Assembly (NCBI GenBank): GCA_018814245.1 | Contig: JAHIZN010000059.1 | Span: 1 to 20,179, forward strand | From: a bacterium | Lineage (GTDB): Bacteria > UBA9089 > CG2-30-40-21 | Length of the DNA stretch: 20,179 nucleotides | Direction of reading: 5' to 3' | Notes under the pieces: generated by a model | Databases searched by the model: none | Told to the model about the DNA's origin: nothing | The model's input: only the letters and a program-made list of their open reading frames with translations | Part shown: piece after piece, positions 13,841 to 20,179 of the stretch | Layout of the letters: each line of letters opens with the position of its first letter | Numbering within the stretch: position 1 is the first letter of the stretch | Program-made: the position numbers and the translations under genes

Positions 13841-13969
13841 TAGGGACAAGTTTTGTAGCTACAGCTATTCATGGAGATTTGTAGCTGCGACCTGCCAGAG
13901 GTGCTACCTCCTTGTGGTCGCTTTTTGTATGGTTGGCAAGGACAAGAGGGTCATTACCCTTGTCACCCT
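13841..13969. repeat. R1 repeat copy after rplT
   Basis: The copy begins TAGGGACAAG and contains the palindrome TGTAGCTACA. The 43 bases at 13879-13921 (starting TTGTAGCTGCGACCTGCCAG) match 18283-18325 exactly in inverted orientation. The remainder (GGCAAGGACAAGAGGGTC, CTTGTCACCC) is diverged R1/R2 sequence. A diverged R3 end (CTGAATAATTAT) follows at about 13988. Confidence 0.75.
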
Positions 13970-14045
13970 GATACCACAAAGAATTGACTGAATAATTATG
14001 GATTGTTATTGTTTGGGATGTGTTGTCTCAAAACCCCTCAACTTG

Positions 14046-14272
14046 TGCGGTTTTGCATTAAGCCACAGAAACATAACATATAGTACGCAAATACAGGGAA
14101 AGATCCACAAAGGGTGTAAATCATAAGAGATTCTGGCCATTGTCAAGCTTTTTTCATTTGCAATTACTCTTGTTATCGCTGCAATTCTTGGGGGATAGGG
14201 GGATAGAGAATAGAGAGATAGGGAGATAATGGAGAAAAGGGAGACACCACCAATGTTTTACACCCTTTGTGG
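14046..14272. mobile_element. R4 element, long copy with flank
   Basis: CCACAAAGGGTGTAAA (14105-14120) and TTTACACCCTTTGTGG (14257-14272) are perfect inverted repeats. Left flank and first part of the interior match the 6953-7127 copy in inverse orientation. Relative to that copy this one carries an extra polypurine run (about 14188-14245) of GGGGGATA/GAGAGATA-like units. The element ends about 125 bp before the next gene. The bases between hold an R1 scrap (TCTGCCAGAGGTACTACCTC) and the gene's leader. Confidence 0.68.
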
Positions 14273-14397
14273 TTCTTTCTCTGCCAGAGGTACTACCTCT
14301 TCTCGTTGCAATAGCTACTGACTAACGAGACTTGATGTAATTATCCACAATCGCACAGGTGGAAACCCCTTGATAGAAAAGGAGAATAATCTCTCTG

Positions 14398-15654
14398 ATG
14401 AAACACATTATGCTGACAATCTTACTTGGATTAATGTTTTTTTCAGGATGCGGAAAAAGCCTTGAAAAAACAAACATTGTATTTAGTTATGGCAAGGTAT
14501 CTGTTGCAGAAACAATGGTGTTGAATGATCTTGTCAAGGAATTTGAGGATAAAAATCCTCAAATTGATGTTGTTCTTCAGGAATTGCCTTCTAATATTGA
14601 TCTTCAATATAAATACTATTCAGAGTCATTTGAACAAAAACTTCACAAGCCGCCTGATGTTTTGTGCTTAGATATTATGCTGTTCCCTCAGCTTGCCAAA
14701 AAAGAAGAATGGCTTTCCTTTGTTGAGTGGTTTTTCAAGGATAAGGATAAATTTTTCCCTGGAGCATTAGAGGGTTGTACCTATCAACATGGTATTTATG
14801 CTATTCCATGGTCAGTAGATGGTGGTGTCCTTTATTATCGAAAGGATTTGTTGAAAAAGCATGGTTTTTTAACCCCACCAAAGACCTTTGATGAATTAAT
14901 AAATCAGGCAAGAACTATTATTCTAAGTGAAAGGTGCTATGGCTTTGTTTGGCCAGGGGGAAATAGCGAAGACATGGTTTGTACCTTTTTGGAATTTTTG
15001 TGGGGAAATGATGGTATTCTGGTTACTGGAAATGAGGTTCTCGTTAATAGCCTCTGGGGCAGGGAATCTTTACAAATGATGGCTGATTTAATCCATAAAC
15101 ATGGCATTTCTCCGCAGTCTGTAACTACCATGGACAATGTTGCTGCTGTAAATGCTTTTACCTCTGGAAATGCTGTCTTTTTAAGAGGATGGTCGTATTC
15201 TGGTCCATCCATATTCAGCAACCCTTCCCTGAAGGATAAGGCAGGCATCGCTTCTATGCCTTGTTTTAATGATAAAGAAAAAAAGAGTGCCTCTTGTTTG
15301 CAATCCGAGGTACTGGCTATTAATAAGCATTCTAAATATGAAAAAAAGGCATGGCTTTTAGTAGAATTTTTAACATCTGAATATGCCCAAAGGAAACGAG
15401 CAATTTCTATCAATAAAGCCCCCTCCAGAATGGATCTTTATAATGATCCTCAAATCAAAAGCAATGCCCCTGTCATCTCTGAGCTTTATCCTGTCTTTAT
15501 GCAACTCCAGCCCCGTCCGATTACTCAACAGTATTCAGGAATATCCAAGGTTGTGCAAGGATATGTTCGGGATGTGTTGATACAAAAACTAACCCCAGAA
15601 GAATCGTTAAAAAAGGCAACCGAAGATATAGAGAAGGTATTTCAGCAACAGTAG
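14398..15654 (+). CDS. ABC transporter sugar-binding lipoprotein (SBP family 1)
   Basis: Periplasmic substrate-binding component of a carbohydrate ABC importer. It has 418 aa. The N-terminus MKHIMLTILLGLMFFSGC carries a lipobox with acylation expected at C18. Residues about 27-70 contain VLNDLVKEFEDKNPQIDV. The central GIYAIPWSVDGGVLYYRKDL followed by KTFDELINQA is diagnostic of the MalE-like group that binds oligosaccharides such as trehalose or maltose. The C-terminal half has the usual second lobe with AWLLVEFLTSEYAQRK. No permease or ATPase genes are adjacent, so it is an orphan in this window. GGAG at 14381-14384 is 13 bases from the ATG, an unusually long spacing. I see no clear promoter. 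Confidence 0.88.
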   Translation: MKHIMLTILLGLMFFSGCGKSLEKTNIVFSYGKVSVAETMVLNDLVKEFEDKNPQIDVVLQELPSNIDLQYKYYSESFEQKLHKPPDVLCLDIMLFPQLAKKEEWLSFVEWFFKDKDKFFPGALEGCTYQHGIYAIPWSVDGGVLYYRKDLLKKHGFLTPPKTFDELINQARTIILSERCYGFVWPGGNSEDMVCTFLEFLWGNDGILVTGNEVLVNSLWGRESLQMMADLIHKHGISPQSVTTMDNVAAVNAFTSGNAVFLRGWSYSGPSIFSNPSLKDKAGIASMPCFNDKEKKSASCLQSEVLAINKHSKYEKKAWLLVEFLTSEYAQRKRAISINKAPSRMDLYNDPQIKSNAPVISELYPVFMQLQPRPITQQYSGISKVVQGYVRDVLIQKLTPEESLKKATEDIEKVFQQQ

Positions 15655-15709
15655 ACAGGAAGAATGCGGAATAGCACGAAGATAACGCGGATTAATTTAT
15701 GGATCCCTT

Positions 15710-15772
15710 TTGTAGCTGCAACCATTGTGGTTGCTTTTTGCATATTAGCAGGGACAAGCCCTGCAGCTACAA
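15710..15772. repeat. R1 repeat unit with perfect 11-bp inverted arms
   Basis: TTGTAGCTGCA (15710-15720) and TGCAGCTACAA (15762-15772) are exact inverted repeats. Between them lie ACCATTGTGGTTGC and GCAGGGACAAGCCC. This is a single, well-preserved unit of the sequence tandemly repeated at 10154-10412. It lies between convergent genes and could act as a bidirectional hairpin terminator or RNA 3-prime stabiliser. Confidence 0.8.
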
Positions 15773-15833
15773 TTATCAGCAGAGACAAGCCAAAGCCATC
15801 TGCAGATACAAAGATCCAATATGTAACAGTCAA

Positions 15834-17210
15834 TCACATGGACAGGAACACCGTAAATCTTGTCCCCTTCTCCAGCTCACTTTCAACCTCTATCCTGCTG
15901 TTGTCATGTGCCTCGACAAAGCGTTTACAGATACTAAGACCCAACCCTATCCCATTTTTCTTGCTGGTATGGAATGGTTCAAACAGATGAGCCATCTGTT
16001 CTTGTGTTATCCCCTTACCAGTATCAGAAACGATTATCTTAACAAAATCACCTTCTTTTTCACTTTCAACTTTCAACTTTTTACTTTTTACTTCCCCCAT
16101 AGCCTCAGCTGCATTCTTGACAAGATTAAGAACCACCTGTTTCAGTCGGCCAAAATCAGCAGAAATCTCAGGGATATTATCTGATAGTTTTTGTTCTACC
16201 TCTATGCCGGAAAGAACACTCTCTGCCAGCTCATCTATTGCAGAGTTAATCATATTATTTATATTTCCTAATCCAATTTTTAACTCAATGGGTCTTGAGA
16301 AATTCAGGAGGTCATTAAGAAAATTGGCTGCCCTATATAAAGCACCCTCCATCTGATCAATAGTTTTCAAGACAAGCGGATTCTCTTCATGAACTATTCT
16401 TTTGAGCAAATAAACTCCAGAGCTAATCACTGTAAGCGGGTTGCGAATCTCATGGGCAGTTTCTGCGGCTATCTGTGACGCAGCAGACATTTTCTCTGCC
16501 TTTACAAGCCTTTCTTGTGATATTTTCAGGTCTTTGGTCATCTGATTAAAGGCTGCTGCCAGAGAGCCAAGCTCATCTGTTGTGTTGACAGGTATTACAT
16601 GGTTGAGATTACCGCCGGCAATTGTCCTTGTATCTACAATCAGCTGTTTAATGGGTCTGCCCATAACAAACCCCACCATCAAAGCAATCGATATGGATCC
16701 TATCATAATACCGATTACAATGATTAATACCATGACCCATTGGATATTTTTCAATTTATGCCGTATATTGTCAAGAGAAAAGGTTAGCCGTATTTTACCA
16801 ATCCTTTCAAGCTTCCTCTCCTTGGCACCCAAAATTAATCCCTCTCCAAAGACATTATCCCCAATCTTTTCAGTTTGGATAGCGGCTGTATATTCCTGAA
16901 CACACCCCTTATTTTTTGTTCCCTTTCGGAACAGTATATTATCATTTGCATCCCTGATCTCACAAGAAACAACATCCCTCTGGCTTAAAGCACCCAATCC
17001 TATCTTAGAGAGCATCTCTGTGTCACGGAACAAGACAGGGGATTCACTGATAATAGCCAGGCTATTGATTAATGTCTTTGCCCTATCGTCAAACTCTGAT
17101 ATTAATGCCTGTTTTCCATACCTAAGGGAATAAATGCCCATGCTTGCACTCAGGGTAATGATTAACAGGATAAACAAAAAGGTTATCTTGTTGATAATAC
17201 TAATCCTCAT
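15834..17210 (-). CDS. membrane sensor histidine kinase (HAMP-HisKA-HATPase)
   Basis: The 458-aa kinase has two membrane segments (about 8-28 and 157-182) enclosing a roughly 128-residue extracytoplasmic sensor domain. HAMP lies at about 183-235. The HisKA domain has phosphoacceptor H253 in AETAHEIRNPLT. The ATPase domain has the N box LNLVKNAAEAM (N366), G1 SDTGKGI, F box LFEPF and G2 GIGLGLSI. Between the N and G1 boxes, residues 374-386 (VKSKKLKVESEKE) come from a low-complexity DNA run. The start ATG overlaps the stop of the upstream substrate-binding gene (ATGA, 17207-17210), showing translational coupling. No receiver domain or response-regulator gene is in the window. The likely signal is a ligand presented by the coupled binding protein. 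Confidence 0.94.
   Translation of the reverse strand: MRISIINKITFLFILLIITLSASMGIYSLRYGKQALISEFDDRAKTLINSLAIISESPVLFRDTEMLSKIGLGALSQRDVVSCEIRDANDNILFRKGTKNKGCVQEYTAAIQTEKIGDNVFGEGLILGAKERKLERIGKIRLTFSLDNIRHKLKNIQWVMVLIIVIGIMIGSISIALMVGFVMGRPIKQLIVDTRTIAGGNLNHVIPVNTTDELGSLAAAFNQMTKDLKISQERLVKAEKMSAASQIAAETAHEIRNPLTVISSGVYLLKRIVHEENPLVLKTIDQMEGALYRAANFLNDLLNFSRPIELKIGLGNINNMINSAIDELAESVLSGIEVEQKLSDNIPEISADFGRLKQVVLNLVKNAAEAMGEVKSKKLKVESEKEGDFVKIIVSDTGKGITQEQMAHLFEPFHTSKKNGIGLGLSICKRFVEAHDNSRIEVESELEKGTRFTVFLSM
16055..16095. repeat. low-complexity heptamer-like run inside the kinase gene
   Basis: On the plus strand, TTTTTCACTTTCAACTTTCA followed by ACTTTTTACTTTTTACTTCC consists of near-repeats of ACTTTCA/ACTTTTT. 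It encodes the lysine/glutamate-rich insert between the N and G1 boxes of the kinase. Confidence 0.7.
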
Positions 17211-18148
17211 CTGCTAAACACCTCCTTAGCCTCTCTGATGGTTGAAGGGGTGAGCTTAATGCCTATTTTTTCAGCAACCAACAGGTTTAGGGAGAATGTG
17301 GCTTTGTATGGGGATTCGGAAGGGATTTCATTTAAGCTTTTTCCCTCAAATATCTTCATTGCCATCCCTGCTGTCTGTCTCCCAAGGTCTTTATAATCGC
17401 AATCAAAAGAGGCAAAAGCCCCTGCCCTGGTGTAAAACGAGGAAAGACCAATCACCGCAAATCTTTTCTTCAAGCCTTCCATGAGCAAATACTCTATGGA
17501 TCTGGGAAAATATATTGATACATCAGGTATCATGAGAAAACAATCTATCTTGTATCCCATCCCCTGAAGTGCCTCTGCTATTTTCTCGCCTGAGTTTATC
17601 TTTTTAGCAATAATATTGTAGCCAAAATTTTTGCAATCTTGCAAAATTTTTGTAGCAAGCTCAGCTGTTTCTGGAGAATAAATCAAGCCAATCGTTTTTT
17701 CCTGCGGGATATTTCTACTAATCCACTCAAGCTTTATGCTTGTAGGTATGGACATGGTAACACCCGTAACATTTGCCTGCCCAAGATCATACTGGTTAAT
17801 AACCATGCAAGCAAGAATGGGAATATCCTGTATCCTCATCTTGAGCAGCCTTAATGCCTTTGTGCCGAGGGCAAGGATTAGCTGCGGCTTTTCTTTTTTT
17901 ACTCTTGAGCAGACTGTTTCCGGGTCATCATTTGTTAGATTGTAGGTAGAAACAGACAGGGCAACGCCATTTTTCCTAAAAAATCCATTAAGTCCTTCCC
18001 ATGCCTGATGATATGCCTCCATGTCAGATGAAAATACAACCGAGATAGTCGCACTGTCAATGGCATGGCATGGTGTATTGAGTAGCAGCAGAGGAGTAAC
18101 AAGCAAGCATATTATAGTCAATAACTTTTTTTGCATTATATACTTCAT
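17207..18148 (-). CDS. periplasmic ABC_sub_bind-family protein
   Basis: Substrate-binding protein of the ABC_sub_bind (PF04392, TrpX-like) type. It has 313 aa. A signal peptide (KLLTIICLLVTPLLLLNTPCHA) is followed by lobe one, with QLILALGTKALRLL and DIPILACMVINQ. The hinge and lobe two contain EKTIGLIYSPET and VIGLSSFYTRAGAFASFDCD, then YKDLGRQTAGMAMKIFEGK. Family members bind small ligands, for example aromatic amino acids. No permease or ATPase is adjacent; instead the stop overlaps the kinase start by 4 bp, so the likely role is ligand sensing for that kinase. The first ATG (18148) has AAAGG only 1-2 bases away. The next ATG (18136, MQKKLL) has better spacing and may be the true start. 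Confidence 0.87.
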   Translation of the reverse strand: MKYIMQKKLLTIICLLVTPLLLLNTPCHAIDSATISVVFSSDMEAYHQAWEGLNGFFRKNGVALSVSTYNLTNDDPETVCSRVKKEKPQLILALGTKALRLLKMRIQDIPILACMVINQYDLGQANVTGVTMSIPTSIKLEWISRNIPQEKTIGLIYSPETAELATKILQDCKNFGYNIIAKKINSGEKIAEALQGMGYKIDCFLMIPDVSIYFPRSIEYLLMEGLKKRFAVIGLSSFYTRAGAFASFDCDYKDLGRQTAGMAMKIFEGKSLNEIPSESPYKATFSLNLLVAEKIGIKLTPSTIREAKEVFSR

Positions 18149-18175
18149 CCTTTGAGTAGAAAATGGAAGAAATGC

Positions 18176-18462
18176 TACTGCTGCGTCAACTGTTAATTGT
18201 CACATAGTTAATTATGTATGGGCAGGCTCTGCGAATGTAGGGGTAATAGAGGTGCTGTCTCCCCTGTCTCTGCCACCAATAAGCGACCACAAGGAGGTAG
18301 CACCTCTGGCAGGTCGCAGCTACAAAGATTCCCACACACAACAATCGATCACAATGTAGCTGCAGGGCTTGTCCCTGCTTAACGGACACTCACAAGGGAG
18401 CCTCTCTGGCAGGAATGTCCCTACAAATTGTTATGCGTCAAATTAAGGTTGACGCAGCACTA
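18176..18462. mobile_element. R2 element, complete 287-bp copy
   Basis: TACTGCTGCGTCAACTGT (18176-18193) and AAGGTTGACGCAGCACTA (18445-18462) are inverted copies of the same ends seen at 12868 and 13104. Inside are an inverted R1 segment identical over 43 bases to 13879-13921, a second R1 core in inverse (GTAGCTGCAGGGCTTGTCCC, 18356-18375), and AGCCTCTCTGGCAGGAATGT, shared with the 7123-7296 copy. It has no gene and begins 28 bp upstream of the binding-protein start. Confidence 0.78.
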
Positions 18463-18619
18463 CCTTGATTTGAATCATACCTTAATTTATACTATACCAC
18501 ATCCCTTTAATCATGTCAATATATTTTTCAAGGTGCGAAAGTTTGCCTCAGCTCTTGGTAGAGGAGCTTCGCTCTCCTAACAATAACTGATTATACAGTT
18601 TTTGTACTTTATCACGATT

Positions 18620-18848
18620 GTAACTATTCAGGTAGTGTAAGAAGGGGGATACGGAGATAGAGGGGATAAAGGGGATGGGTAATATCAAAGTATTTCTGTT
18701 TCTGCCTTGTTTGTGTAATGTTAATAAGATATTCACCACACTACCCCTGCCAGCTGAAGACAACCTGATACTCAAATACTTACCAATAATCTATTATCTC
18801 CCCATCTCCTTCATCTCCTTATCCCCTTTTTATTACCTGAATAGTTAC
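18620..18848. mobile_element. R3 element, complete 229-bp copy
   Basis: GTAACTATTCAGGTA (18620-18634) and TACCTGAATAGTTAC (18834-18848) are perfect 15-bp inverted ends. Inside them a second, imperfect inverted pair of purine-rich (GGGGGATACGGAGATAGAGG) and pyrimidine-rich (CTCCCCATCTCCTTCATCTC) tracts flanks about 110 bases. The open frames within are short and unlike proteins. The sequence from 18463 to 18619 is AT-rich and I recognise nothing in it. Confidence 0.78.
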
Positions 18849-18878
18849 TCACAATTTAATCAAGATGTCAAATAAAAG

Positions 18879-18907
18879 TTGACAAAAAGCAAAAAATTTT
18901 ATATAAT
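18879..18907 (+). promoter_or_regulatory. full-consensus sigma70 promoter of the Fic gene
   Basis: TTGACA (18879-18884), a 17-bp spacer and TATAAT (18902-18907) match consensus at every position. A short inverted pair, TGTCAA/TTGACA (18867-18884), overlaps the -35 box and might be an operator. Transcription would start near 18914, giving a leader of about 15 nt. Confidence 0.85.
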
Positions 18908-18927
18908 GCTGAATGGAGGGAAAGATT

Positions 18928-19908
18928 ATGCTTGCAGAGGAAGGGATAATTCATGGCGGCAATTTGAAGATTCATCCTGCTTCACAAAATGATGAATTTG
19001 ATTTTAACGATGCAGCAATTAATCCATTGAGAGCAGATCCGCGATATAGCCTTAATATACAGACAATAGGACGCATGGAACAGCTGGCAAGGGCAAAGTT
19101 TATTACAGCAGAAAAGTCAATAGCCTTTGATCCGGCGAGGTTTGATGAAAATGATGAGGATACCAGGCGATCTATTGCTCTCAGCGTTTTTGCAAGTAGT
19201 GATATCGAAGGAGAAGGTATCTCTGCTGATTATATTGAGGCTTTTGTTACAGCACATACTGAGCCATGTGAAAATGTTGATGCCGAACTTCGGCATCGGC
19301 TTCAAGCACATGGGGACATCATTGATACATACTTTTGGGCTCTCCATTCACAACCATCGCAAGTTTTAACATATGACTTTGTGCTTGAGGCTCATCATCG
19401 AATGTTTAGTAATACCAAGGGACAAGCAGCTGGACGCATCAAGAATAAAGAGGTTCGAATACATTGGTGCCAGCGTAATGGTATTTTGGTTGAGGTGACT
19501 ACTATTTCAGCCGAGCGAGCAGAGGAGTTTCTTCGTGCATTGTGCGACCGAACTGCCAGGCTGTTTAAGGCTGCAAAAGAATCTGCAGAAACCTCGATGT
19601 TGCTGATAGCTGCTGAATTTGCATGTGATTTTCTTGCTATTCATCCATTTTTAGACGGTAATGGACGATTGGCTCGCCTTCTTTCAATATATCTGCTCGA
19701 GAAAGGAGGCTATCATTTTTCTCGTGTATATTCGCTTGATCAGATTATTCTTGACAGTCGTGCTAACTATTATGAAGCCCTTAATGCATCTCAACGATAC
19801 TGGCACTCACCACAAGAGGACTTGACACCCTGGATTAACTATTTCGTAGGGGCAGTGTTTGAGCAGTGGGAACGAGCATTTCGGCGTATCAGAAATCTAC
19901 AACAATAG
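18928..19908 (+). CDS. Fic-domain AMPylase-type protein, class II
   Basis: Fic proteins transfer AMP or other phosphate-containing groups to hydroxyl side chains of target proteins. The 326-aa protein carries the core motif HPFLDGNGRLAR (H239-R250), with catalytic histidine, acidic residue and arginine all present. An N-terminal inhibitory motif, SSDIEGEG (S90, E94, G95), fits the [ST]xxxE[GN] helix of class II, self-inhibited Fic proteins. KGQAAGRIKNKEVRI (164-178) is the usual flap segment. I chose ATG 18928 because GGAGG (18915-18919) is 8 bases away and the promoter would start transcription near 18914, excluding the ATG at 18913. There is no adjacent antitoxin gene, consistent with cis inhibition. 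It may act in self-regulation, host interaction or a toxin-like role; the target is unknown. Confidence 0.93.
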   Translation: MLAEEGIIHGGNLKIHPASQNDEFDFNDAAINPLRADPRYSLNIQTIGRMEQLARAKFITAEKSIAFDPARFDENDEDTRRSIALSVFASSDIEGEGISADYIEAFVTAHTEPCENVDAELRHRLQAHGDIIDTYFWALHSQPSQVLTYDFVLEAHHRMFSNTKGQAAGRIKNKEVRIHWCQRNGILVEVTTISAERAEEFLRALCDRTARLFKAAKESAETSMLLIAAEFACDFLAIHPFLDGNGRLARLLSIYLLEKGGYHFSRVYSLDQIILDSRANYYEALNASQRYWHSPQEDLTPWINYFVGAVFEQWERAFRRIRNLQQ

Positions 19909-20179
19909 TAAGCGTTCAGCTATCAGCTGTCAGCTTCCAGTATTGCGTCAACTCTCAAGTGTTGGATAGTTTAATATATAGGGACAGGGTGATAGGAGTG
20001 CTGCCACCTTGTCCCTCTGCATTTGCCTTATCCTTACCCACATTTTTGTGGACAGAATTCTGATGGGAAATGCTGCAAAACAACAGAAGCATGGTAATTG
20101 CTCAATAACCTGTGGATTTTGCAAGCCACAAAGATTGAGTGGTGTCCCAGAATAACTTAAATAAGCAGGGACAAGCCCT
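19909..20179. repeat. mosaic of R2, R7, R5 and R1 repeat pieces
   Basis: After the Fic stop comes a short CAGCTATCAGCTGTCAGCTT run. An R2 left end follows (TGCGTCAACTCTCAAGTG, from 19944), then an R1-like scrap, and an R7 module at 20027-20092 matching 9563-9629. A perfect R5 end is at 20093-20108 (GGTAATTGCTCAATAA), with about 30 further bases matching 5634-5664. The window ends inside an R1 core (GCAGGGACAAGCCCT). No gene is present. Confidence 0.7.

Noticed and set aside
15664..15990. 108-codon open frame downstream of the substrate-binding lipoprotein
   Set aside because: It crosses an R1 unit and runs antisense into the 3-prime end of the kinase gene. It has no ribosome binding site or family resemblance.
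18675..18875. 66-codon open frame upstream of the Fic gene
   Set aside because: It lies wholly within the R3 element and consists of the pyrimidine-rich arm and inverted ends. It has no ribosome binding site.

Overview
The window is AT-rich bacterial chromosome from a diderm (Gram-negative-type) organism. The evidence is a TonB-dependent receptor, a PorV/PorQ-like outer-membrane barrel and a lipoprotein signal. The mixture of a DUF348-G5-3D wall protein, a UbiA/UbiD pair and intergenic DNA packed with repeats suggests a deep-branching, probably uncultivated lineage. I cannot name the phylum from sequence alone.

Layout. 156-1830: a strong promoter drives a secreted G5/3D-domain protein, followed by a slipin (SPFH) membrane protein. 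1981-6923: a PorV-like barrel with a C-terminal SH3 domain, then a UbiD-family decarboxylase and, further on, a UbiA-family prenyltransferase. The latter two probably serve quinone synthesis. Between them lie an Rpn-type PD-(D/E)XK nuclease gene, a small inverted-repeat element and a frameshifted fragment of a bacterial Ig-like domain. 7298-9379 (minus): a TonB-dependent receptor with its own promoter. 9891-13828: a translation cluster of tRNA-Cys, tRNA-Val, thrS (no TGS domain), infC (probable AUU start), rpmI and rplT. 14398-15654: an orphan sugar-type ABC substrate-binding lipoprotein. 15834-18148 (minus): a translationally coupled pair, a periplasmic ABC_sub_bind protein and a membrane histidine kinase, with no response regulator in the window. 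18879-19908: a class II Fic protein behind a consensus sigma70 promoter.

The most distinctive feature is the non-coding DNA. Almost every intergenic gap over about 100 bp from 5.6 kb onward is made of at least seven dispersed repeat families. Several are short segments bounded by near-perfect terminal inverted repeats and containing no transposase, like MITEs. I label them R1 (core GGGACAAGCCCTGCAGCTAC), R2 (ends TAGTRTCRTGTCAACYYT), R3 (ends TACCTGAATAGTTAC), R4 (ends CCACAAAGGGTGTAAA), R5 (ends GGTAATTGCTCAATAA), R6 (ends TCAGACTGTGTRAAAA) and R7 (an internal module near 9.6 and 20.0 kb). They are nested and fused, they interrupt the infC-rpmI-rplT operon twice, they form a 60-bp-period tandem array directly upstream of thrS, and they abut the stop codon or promoter of other genes. 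I see no complete transposase, CRISPR array or recognisable defence island. The Fic protein and the Rpn nuclease are the only genes of mobile or conflict type.
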